Origin: Sporomusa acidovorans
Lineage (GTDB): Bacteria; Bacillota; Negativicutes; Sporomusales; Sporomusaceae
Length of the DNA: 58,663 nt
Direction: 5' to 3'
Assembly: GCF_900101845.1 (NCBI RefSeq)
Contig: NZ_FNAM01000037.1
Location: 3,292 to 61,954 of the forward strand
Numbering within the stretch: the first letter of the stretch is position 1; every line of letters begins with the position of its first letter. The notes under the pieces were generated by a model. It was not told the DNA's origin and ran no database searches. It was given only the letters and a program-made list of their open reading frames with translations. Of the stretch, positions 52,752 through 58,663 are shown piece after piece. Position numbers and translations under genes: made by a program.

Positions 52752-53120
52752 GTGATTACCTTCAAAAATAACCAATACCAGTGCTCCATGGAATTGACGT
52801 TGGAACTGATCGGCGGCAAATGGAAATCTCTAATTCTTTGGCACTTAGGAGAAAAAACCCTGCGGTTTAGCGAATTAAAAAAAACGCTGCCCAAAATAAC
52901 CCAGAAAATGCTGACTCAACAATTGCGGGAATTGGAAGCCAGCGGCTTGGTAAGCCGCTTTATTTATACGCAAATTCCGCCGAAAGTAGAATATTCTTTG
53001 ACCCCGGCCGGCAAAAGCCTGTTACCGATATTAGAAACGTTGTGTCAGTGGGGACTTAATTATGCCAACTCTATAGAAATAACCGACAAAAAAAATATAT
53101 GCTCTTCATCGCCGGTATAG
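52752..53120 (+). CDS. HxlR-family regulator
   Basis: 122 residues from a GTG eight bases after AAGGAGG; a GTG three codons earlier overlaps that site. CSMELTLELIGGKWKSLILWHL is the HxlR signature, with LRFSELKKTLPKITQKMLTQQLRELEASGLV as recognition helix and the wing TQIPPKVEYSLT. Redox- or electrophile-responsive in known cases. Divergent from the FMN reductase gene. Confidence 0.92.
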   Translation: MITFKNNQYQCSMELTLELIGGKWKSLILWHLGEKTLRFSELKKTLPKITQKMLTQQLRELEASGLVSRFIYTQIPPKVEYSLTPAGKSLLPILETLCQWGLNYANSIEITDKKNICSSSPV

Positions 53121-53179
53121 CGTCCGTACTCATAGTCCAAATCCGTTACTGCCGGCAATAAAACCGAAGACATACATCA

Positions 53180-53212
53180 AATTCCCGCAAATTTTGCGGG
53201 AATTATTTTTTT
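53180..53212. terminator. Bidirectional terminator
   Basis: AATTCCCGCAAA / TTGCGGGAATT followed by ATTTTTTT, between HxlR and MBL genes. Confidence 0.88.
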
Positions 53213-53972
53213 ACCACTTATAGATTTCTCCCTGGACCGCTATGTTAAATCCAAGTTCATAGATTTTGTGTTGATAATCAGCAATATTATCCCCATAATG
53301 AGTTAGATGAATTTTACCGTATAGCTCCGGAGGATAGAAGCTCGTTATTTGCTGCAGGCTTGGGTGTGCCGGAGTTGCTGTTGTACCGGTATGGCAATCA
53401 TGGAATACGGCTATCGTTTCCGGATCAGCCATAAGCCGCCCCAATACTGATTTTTCAATTGGTCCAATATCTCCCGTAAAAATCATGCGTACAGCTTTGT
53501 TGTGCCTGTCAACCCGCCGGATGCCAATTATGTAATTACTGGTTACCTCGGCGTGCAGGCCTTGTGTCGAGTAATATTCTAATAAATAGTTTTCTTTAGG
53601 CGTTGAGCCGATTACAGTTGAATGGGTTACTGCGGTTACGTGCAAATAATCCTCCGGCTGCGTGCCATGAAGCGCAAATAAACCTGCCAAAAGCGGAATT
53701 TGGTCCGGCATAGCATAAACGGTTGGCTTGTATTGGTACAAATAGCGGCATCGCTGGGAAAATTCCTCCAGACCGCCCACATGGTCGGAATGAAAATGCG
53801 TAAGAGCCACTGCGTTTATATCCTTAACCGTAAACCCGCTTGCCGGTAAACTATACCGTAGCGTTGTCCCGGCATCTACCAGCAAACGGCAGCCCGGAAA
53901 TTCCACCACATAATTGGTGTGATAAAAACGGTCGGTAAAAGCCCCGCCTACTCCTAACGTACGCACACGCAT
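53211..53972 (-). CDS. Metallo-beta-lactamase-fold hydrolase
   Basis: 253 residues. THFHSDHVGG supplies the HxHxDH metal motif, VFHDCH and LTHYGDN further ligands, and FTGDIGPIEKS the bridging Asp. Related in layout to RNase Z-like and phosphodiesterase-type MBL proteins. No signal peptide; substrate unknown. Single gene. Confidence 0.88.
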   Translation of the reverse strand: MRVRTLGVGGAFTDRFYHTNYVVEFPGCRLLVDAGTTLRYSLPASGFTVKDINAVALTHFHSDHVGGLEEFSQRCRYLYQYKPTVYAMPDQIPLLAGLFALHGTQPEDYLHVTAVTHSTVIGSTPKENYLLEYYSTQGLHAEVTSNYIIGIRRVDRHNKAVRMIFTGDIGPIEKSVLGRLMADPETIAVFHDCHTGTTATPAHPSLQQITSFYPPELYGKIHLTHYGDNIADYQHKIYELGFNIAVQGEIYKW

Positions 53973-54008
53973 ATCCTAGCCTCCTGTATTATGTAACTAT
54001 CTTAACTT

Positions 54009-54122
54009 TATATAACGCGCTAAAGATTCTTGCCAGACGGATGCTGTGTTGGCAAAAACACAAATCCGGTGGAACAACGTCAATATACCGCCTACCTCAG
54101 GCTTCTTTCATGCGGAATATAG
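54009..54122. repeat. MITE-like palindromic repeat
   Basis: Begins TATATAACGCGCTAAAGATT and ends GGCTTCTTTCATGCGGAATA; about 114 bp. Lies between the MBL and chemoreceptor genes. Confidence 0.7.
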
Positions 54123-54353
54123 GCTATTCTTGCCGCGAATCACACTTTATTCGCTACAGGATATTTTAGCCTGTTCATTAAATATTAACCAAACTGGACA
54201 ATTTTTTACAGATTAAAGTTAAAAAAATCAAAGGTGTTTTTGCTAATTACAAAGGAGTAATATAGATAGGGAGCCAACTGACTTAATCTAATTAGTCTAA
54301 ACGGAAAGGAGATATCCAGTTTAATTTCTCAATAATCGAAAGGTGGCGATAAT
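54123..54353. other. Leader region of the second chemoreceptor
   Basis: No gene and no strong promoter consensus seen; GGAAAGGAG at about 54302 and AAAGGTGG before the TTG start. Confidence 0.5.
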
Positions 54354-56321
54354 TTGAATCTTAAAAAAAAATGTATGTTGGCATTATTTATAGCGAGCTC
54401 AATTCCCTTGATTATTTATACCGGCATTAGTTTGAATAATTCCATCCAAACTGCTACCAAAAATGCACTGGCCGAAAATGCGCAACGATCTGCCGTTGTT
54501 CAGGAAAAAGTTAACAACTTTATTGATAAAAATCTAGCCGGTATAAAACTCCTGGCGGCAAATCCTGTTATTCGCTCTTATAATGCGCAGGAAACCAGAA
54601 CTCTTCTCGTCGGTGCTTCAAAAATTTACACCGACCTTAATCCTATTCTTGTTGACGCTTATGACGGAAAGCAAGTTGCTAGAAGTGATAATTTTCCATT
54701 AGTCAGTGTAGCTGACCGCAATTTTTTTAAGCAGGCAATAAAAGGACAACCAAATGTTATTTCTGAAGTTCTGGTAAGCAAAGATAATGGGCATCTTATT
54801 TCCGTACTGGCAACCCCTGTTACCGACAGCGTTACGGGTAATGTAACAGGGGTTGTCCAGGGGACTATTGAACTTTCAGTATTAAATGATTTTGTTAAAA
54901 ATCTTTCCACTGATCAAGTTACTGTGTATATCCTTGATCGGGACGGAAAACTGTTAGCACACCCGACCAAAAACCTTCAACAGCCCGAAGAACGTGTTGA
55001 TATGACAAATTATGAATTTGTCAAGCGCGGCTTAGCGGGAAACAACGGTTCGGAAGAAGTCATGATGAATGATAAAAAAATGTTGGTGAGCTACATAAAG
55101 CATGAAAAATCCGGCTGGCTGATTTGTACGGAGATCCCGTACAGCGTTGCTATTGCCCAAAGTCTGCGTGATGCACAAACGACTTCGCTTATCGGCCTGC
55201 TGCTACTCTTAATCAATATCGGCATTGCTTATTTCCTGTCTTCCATCGCAATTAAGCCGATTCTTGCACTGGTAACTGCGGCCAATAGTATTGCTGCAGG
55301 AAATTTAACCATCGAACATATTAAAATAAAGTCTAAGGATGAGCTGGGATTATTGGCAGAAGCCTTTAACACAATGGTTGGCAACTTAACACAGTTAATC
55401 CGCAAAATACAGGAGAATGCCAAACTTGTTGCCACTTCGTCGGAGCAACTCAATGCCGGATCTGAACAATCGGCACAGGCGGCAACGCAGGTAGCGACCT
55501 CCATAACCGAAGTAGCGCAAGGCGCGGAGAAGCAACGCCTGTTAATGGAATCTTCCTCGAAAATGGCGGCACAAATGGCCGAAAGCATCAAACTTGTAAC
55601 TTCCAATGCCAATATTGTTTCCGAACAGTCCACACGGACTGCGCAAACAGCTCAGGACGGCGGTAAAGCAGTACAAAATGCAGTTAACCACATGTCGGAA
55701 CTCGAATTGACAGTGACGGAATCAGCCAAGGTAGTAACCCAGTTGGGAGAACGCTCAAAAGAAATTGGCCAAATTGTCAATACCATATCCGGTTTAGCAG
55801 GCCAAACCAATCTTTTGGCTTTAAACGCCGCAATTGAGGCGGCCCGGGCCGGCGAACAGGGACGCGGCTTTGCCGTGGTGGCGGAAGAAGTCCGTAAACT
55901 GGCTGAACAATCCCAAGTGGCAGCCAAGCAGATTGAAGACCTAATCAGCGCCATCCAAAGCGAGACCGATAAAGCGGTTCAAGCCATGGATAAAGGAACC
56001 GACAAGGTCAAAGTCGGCACAAGTGTCGTAAACGATGCCGGCACTGCATTCCAACAGATTATCGATATGATTACTCAGCTTTCGCAGGAAGTTAATGAAA
56101 TTTTTGCAGCCATCCAGACAGCCGACAAGGCCAGTCAAGAGATTCTTTCCTCGGTTGAAAATGTAGCGAGTTTAACAGAGACAGTAACAAGCGAATCACA
56201 GCTCGTTTCGGCAGCAACCGAAGAACAATCTGCTTCTATGGAACAAATTGCCGCCTCAAGCCAAAACCTTGCCAAAATGGCGACAGAGCTGCAAGATGCC
56301 ATTAGTAAATTCCGCACCTAA
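54354..56321 (+). CDS. Methyl-accepting chemotaxis protein with a dCache sensor
   Basis: 655 residues. TM1 at about 8-28, a periplasmic region of about 250 residues with dCache character (DAYDGKQVARSD, VSVADRNFFKQAIKG, VTVYILDRDGKLLAHP), TM2 at about 278-300, HAMP, then the signalling domain with tip TNLLALNAAIEAARAGEQ. dCache sensors bind amino acids and other small ligands. Starts at TTG behind AAAGGTGG. Terminator at 56383-56414. Confidence 0.93.
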   Translation: MNLKKKCMLALFIASSIPLIIYTGISLNNSIQTATKNALAENAQRSAVVQEKVNNFIDKNLAGIKLLAANPVIRSYNAQETRTLLVGASKIYTDLNPILVDAYDGKQVARSDNFPLVSVADRNFFKQAIKGQPNVISEVLVSKDNGHLISVLATPVTDSVTGNVTGVVQGTIELSVLNDFVKNLSTDQVTVYILDRDGKLLAHPTKNLQQPEERVDMTNYEFVKRGLAGNNGSEEVMMNDKKMLVSYIKHEKSGWLICTEIPYSVAIAQSLRDAQTTSLIGLLLLLINIGIAYFLSSIAIKPILALVTAANSIAAGNLTIEHIKIKSKDELGLLAEAFNTMVGNLTQLIRKIQENAKLVATSSEQLNAGSEQSAQAATQVATSITEVAQGAEKQRLLMESSSKMAAQMAESIKLVTSNANIVSEQSTRTAQTAQDGGKAVQNAVNHMSELELTVTESAKVVTQLGERSKEIGQIVNTISGLAGQTNLLALNAAIEAARAGEQGRGFAVVAEEVRKLAEQSQVAAKQIEDLISAIQSETDKAVQAMDKGTDKVKVGTSVVNDAGTAFQQIIDMITQLSQEVNEIFAAIQTADKASQEILSSVENVASLTETVTSESQLVSAATEEQSASMEQIAASSQNLAKMATELQDAISKFRT

Positions 56322-56382
56322 TTTGTTCAATACCTTATACCTCAATTAGAAAATAGTTTAGGTTGGTAATTGTCCACCCAGT

Positions 56383-56414
56383 AAAAATGGTCTGCCTAAG
56401 GCAGACCATTTTTT
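56383..56414. terminator. Bidirectional terminator
   Basis: AAAAATGGTCTGCC / GGCAGACCATTTTT, very short loop, T-run. Confidence 0.92.
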
Positions 56415-56439
56415 ATCGGGTCTCAATTTCTGTCCATGG

Positions 56440-57780
56440 TCATTTCACTTCTCGATGAAATCCACACTGATCATATTTCCGGTAAAACCGAAAGACAAGT
56501 ACTGTGCAATCTGTGACGCACCATATGAGAAAAGCGATATAACCGCCAAATATACCGTAGCCTAACTGGATTGCCAACAGGTAGGCCAATGGCAGAAATA
56601 TGCAATACCCTGATACCAATCCCTCATACACGATAAATCGGGTATCTTTACAACCGGTCAGCGCCCCCCGCATTACCATGTAAATAGATGAAAATAATTG
56701 GCCAACGCAGACGAGCTTAAGTGTTGTAGCTGTTTGCTCTGCCACTAGTTTATCGGTAGGACTGAAGAAACAACTGACATGAGCTGAAAAAATAAACAGC
56801 AGGCTGCTCGTAATAAAAATTACGCTGAGACTCATCTTGCCAAGACGCTTAACAGTAGGAACAAGCAAGCTGTCCTGTCTGTTTTCCAATAACTGCGGCA
56901 CAATAATGGCAGCCGTAATCAAAAAACCCATTGCCGGTAAATAGGCGAAATTAAAGACCTGCAAGGTAATCTGATGCACAGCCAGTGCTACAGCGCCTAA
57001 CTGTTTTATGACGCAAACAAAAAGCAGTAAGGCAAGCAGTGTAAATCCTGTGTTCAGACCTATATCGGCAGCAAGGATAAGATACTCCGGCATTTGTTGT
57101 GAAACTGGCTGCCGTAAGCCGATATACTTGTTGGTAACCGGTTTTTTTAGCACAAGGAACGCTGTAATGAATAACCCGATAAGATTGGCAGCCAACGTGC
57201 CCCACGCAGCCCCTTTTACGCCCATACTGCCAATGCCTAAACCACCATAAACAAACAAATAGGAAAACCCGGCATTGAGTATGCAGACGGCAACCGTGCT
57301 GTAAAGTGGTGTTGCTGTATCCCGCACCCCTCTGAATAACCCAGTCAAAACGTAAGAAAATAAAATGACCGGCACTGCCCATAACCATATTGTAAGGTAA
57401 TCGACGCCATAATATTTGATTTGCGCATTCCCGGCAATATGGTAAACCAGATTGCTGATATCAGAGGCAAAGACAATGATTGTTATGCCAATCGCCAAAA
57501 CCAGGCATAAGCCGCTGTTGATTATCGCCCGCCCTTTTGCTATATCACGAGCAGCGGCCGCTTTGGCAATCAGTACGGTTGTCCCAATTCTAAACCCTTC
57601 CAGAAAGTTGAACAATGTGGCGCATAACGCATTCGCGATCGCTACAGCGGCAATCGCCTCGGTCCCGAAGGGACCAATAAAAGCAAGGTCAATCAGACCG
57701 TTTAACAATACGACTGATTGAGAGACAATAATGGGAAAAGCTAACTGACCAATTTTTTTATAGCTAATGATTTGATTCAT
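56440..57780 (-). CDS. MATE-family efflux transporter
   Basis: 446 residues, 12 helices in two repeats of six. IGQLAFPIIVSQSVVLLNGLIDLAFIG and LGAVALAVHQITLQVF are the typical helix 1 and helix 7 starts. Uses H+ or Na+ to pump cationic or other drugs. AGGAGG six bases before ATG 57780. The small gene at 57874 lies upstream with a terminator in between. Confidence 0.93.
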   Translation of the reverse strand: MNQIISYKKIGQLAFPIIVSQSVVLLNGLIDLAFIGPFGTEAIAAVAIANALCATLFNFLEGFRIGTTVLIAKAAAARDIAKGRAIINSGLCLVLAIGITIIVFASDISNLVYHIAGNAQIKYYGVDYLTIWLWAVPVILFSYVLTGLFRGVRDTATPLYSTVAVCILNAGFSYLFVYGGLGIGSMGVKGAAWGTLAANLIGLFITAFLVLKKPVTNKYIGLRQPVSQQMPEYLILAADIGLNTGFTLLALLLFVCVIKQLGAVALAVHQITLQVFNFAYLPAMGFLITAAIIVPQLLENRQDSLLVPTVKRLGKMSLSVIFITSSLLFIFSAHVSCFFSPTDKLVAEQTATTLKLVCVGQLFSSIYMVMRGALTGCKDTRFIVYEGLVSGYCIFLPLAYLLAIQLGYGIFGGYIAFLIWCVTDCTVLVFRFYRKYDQCGFHREVK

Positions 57781-57802
57781 TATTTTCCTCCTGTAAAAGC
57801 GC

Positions 57803-57836
57803 AAAAAAGACGCCCGACTTAACCGGCGTCTTTTTT
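57803..57836. terminator. Terminator between the 55-residue gene and the MATE gene
   Basis: AAAAAAGACGCC / GGCGTCTTTTTT, 10-base loop. Confidence 0.88.
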
Positions 57837-57873
57837 ACAAAAAATATGTCATAGGCAAAAAGACATACATGCC

Positions 57874-58041
57874 CTAACTAGCCAACATATCGATATCAAT
57901 GCCAAGAGTTGCCGGTAACTGCTCTCGGATTGTAATTTGGCTAAAAAAGGACACACGTATCCCGTTCACGCGTAAATTGACTGCACAAACAGGTGATTCT
58001 ACGTCTCGTGATAAATAACCGAAAACAGTTTCCACACTCAT
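57874..58041 (-). CDS. 55-residue protein of unknown function
   Basis: From ATG 58041 with AGGAGG upstream, reads 55 residues ending LGIDIDMLAS. No signal peptide or membrane helix; alternating strand-like sequence (VCAVNLRVNGIRVSFF). Not recognised. It has its own promoter (58071-58099) and terminator (57803-57836), which strongly supports a real gene. It shares no clear link with MATE. Confidence 0.75.
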   Translation of the reverse strand: MSVETVFGYLSRDVESPVCAVNLRVNGIRVSFFSQITIREQLPATLGIDIDMLAS

Positions 58042-58070
58042 GGCCTCCTTTCACAATAGATTCATTTTGT

Positions 58071-58099
58071 ATTTTATGCAAAATTTCCCGTTTAGTCAA
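58071..58099 (-). promoter_or_regulatory. Promoter of the 55-residue gene
   Basis: Minus strand TTGACT, 17-base spacer, TAAAAT; 30 bases upstream of the start codon. Confidence 0.75.
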
Positions 58100-58162
58100 T
58101 AGGAAATTCAAAAGCCGCTCGCCTTCAGGCACAAACGGCGGGCCCAGCTTATAGTCATATAT

Positions 58163-58178
58163 ACAATGTTGACATTGT
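58163..58178. promoter_or_regulatory. Palindrome over the -35 box of the manganese riboswitch promoter
   Basis: ACAATGT-TG-ACATTGT, perfect 7-bp arms, covering TTGACA at 58169-58174. A metalloregulator such as MntR would be a natural candidate (inference). Confidence 0.5.
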
Positions 58179-58197
58179 CAGATATTTAGTATAGAAT
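58169..58197 (+). promoter_or_regulatory. Promoter of the manganese riboswitch transcript
   Basis: TTGACA at 58169, 17-base spacer, TAGAAT at 58192-58197. Confidence 0.7.
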
Positions 58198-58208
58198 AAT
58201 GGGGAAAC

Positions 58209-58348
58209 ATAATACTCCTAAAGGGGAGTAGCTCTAGAACAGAGTCAACATACTGATGAGCAATCATCTGGCTCTGTTGTTGGCAATTGTCAATTAGCGA
58301 GACCTTTAGTATGGCTAAAACTGTCATACTATCGGTCTCGTTTTTTAT
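58209..58348 (+). ncRNA. yybP-ykoY (manganese) riboswitch
   Basis: Contains AAAGGGGAGTAGC (58220-58232), the hallmark of the yybP-ykoY class, and GCGAGACCTTT (58298-58308), equivalent to the conserved GCAAGACCTTT. The 3' part of the P1 stem (CCTTTAGTAT) can also form a terminator: CGAGACC...AGTATG with CATACTA...GGTCTCG, then TTTTTT (58341-58346). So Mn2+ binding would prevent termination. The controlled gene lies beyond the right edge or is missing. Confidence 0.85.
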
Positions 58349-58663
58349 ATATACTACGTAGGCTCTCGGAAACTTAGTACCATATAGTAGGATTTTGAGG
58401 GTATTGAGTAGCAAAATCAGAAGTAAATTAGCAAAAACAAGGGATGAGGAAAGGATACGTAAAAAGAGAGCATAGCAAGCAGACCTAGCCAAATCCTAAA
58501 AAAACTAGGCCCAAGGTGTAGAAGTGTAGAGTTAAACGCTTAAGAACTAAGAAATTGCAGGAAAGACTTCCGCCGACCACTCCAAAATGAGGGGACGCAT
58601 ATTGATGGCAAGGTGTTTTATCCAGGCATCCATATGTGAACACATGGCAGTGGAATAAGCCCG
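58349..58663. other. Right edge without an accepted gene
   Basis: No plausible plus-strand frame follows the riboswitch within the window. Minus-strand frames exist (58178-58492, and a piece entering at 58663 that reads AYSTAMCSHMDAWIKHLAIN and stops near 58550), but neither has a recognisable family. Confidence 0.5.

Noticed and set aside
57941..58132. 63-codon minus-strand frame overlapping the 55-residue gene
   Set aside because: Starts inside the promoter region and lacks a ribosome site; the overlapping frame has all expression signals.
58178..58492. Minus-strand frame with FPRAYVVYIKN, vaguely like Rpn/PD-(D/E)XK transposase-associated nucleases
   Set aside because: It runs across the manganese riboswitch on the other strand, begins at a TTG without a ribosome site, and the similarity is a few residues only.

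Overview
The window looks like chromosomal DNA of a Gram-negative-walled, endospore-forming Firmicute of the Negativicutes (Sporomusa/Pelosinus-type). The inference rests on a mix of Firmicute hallmarks (T-box leader, strong AGGAGG ribosome sites, many MarR/MocR/HxlR regulators, heterodimeric ABC exporter, CBS-GGDEF protein), sporulation-linked genes (spore photoproduct lyase, ComB-type phosphosulfolactate phosphatase, KinA/B-like PAS kinases, a 3D-domain wall protein) and a PagL-like outer-membrane lipid A deacylase, which only makes sense in a diderm. I saw no rRNA, tRNA, CRISPR array, prophage or intact insertion sequence.

Layout. 1-5.3 kb: an XRE regulator with a membrane protein, a membrane PAS kinase, an autoinducer-synthase-like acyltransferase fused to a cyclic-nucleotide-binding domain, and the PagL-like enzyme. 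5.6-7.7 kb: a chemoreceptor whose C-terminal half is a TRAP-transporter (DctP) solute-binding domain. 7.8-13.4 kb: nitroreductase, candidate small RNA, a two-gene CBS-GGDEF unit, an ArsR/EFR1 flavodoxin-ferredoxin unit with a broken aldo/keto reductase, a TVP38 protein, a 49-residue zinc-ribbon protein and a LysE exporter. 13.6-20.3 kb: MocR regulator, beta-lactamase-like hydrolase, MarR-MFS pair, tandem-receiver protein, Tat-exported phosphoesterase. 20.6-26.6 kb: T-box-controlled proS, comB with an EamA transporter, OPT transporter. 27-37 kb: a second membrane PAS kinase, heterodimeric ABC exporter, small genes, methyltransferase, MmcQ protein, polysaccharide deacetylase, EamA transporter. 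37-44 kb: aminotransferase, DJ-1 protein, and a MarR-controlled aminotransferase / D-2-hydroxyacid dehydrogenase / MFS operon. 44-58.7 kb: a degenerate repeat array, panE-lysE, a BusR-like regulator, a DapB-like reductase, splB, a 3D protein, MarR-GNAT, DUF2148, flavodoxin-HxlR, MBL hydrolase, a dCache chemoreceptor, MATE transporter, a 55-residue gene, and a yybP-ykoY manganese riboswitch at the right edge.

How they fit together. Most units are small regulator-plus-effector modules, many with visible palindromic operators. The best-supported new-looking items are the chemoreceptor-DctP fusion (apparently a cytoplasmic substrate sensor), the acyl-synthase/cNMP fusion, the MarR-controlled aminotransferase-dehydrogenase-exporter operon with two matching operators, and a family of short palindromic MITE-like repeats in at least four intergenic regions. 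Several start codons are set by visible ribosome binding sites rather than by the longest reading frame; these corrections are noted in the entries. No sequence search was possible, so all family assignments are from motif recognition.
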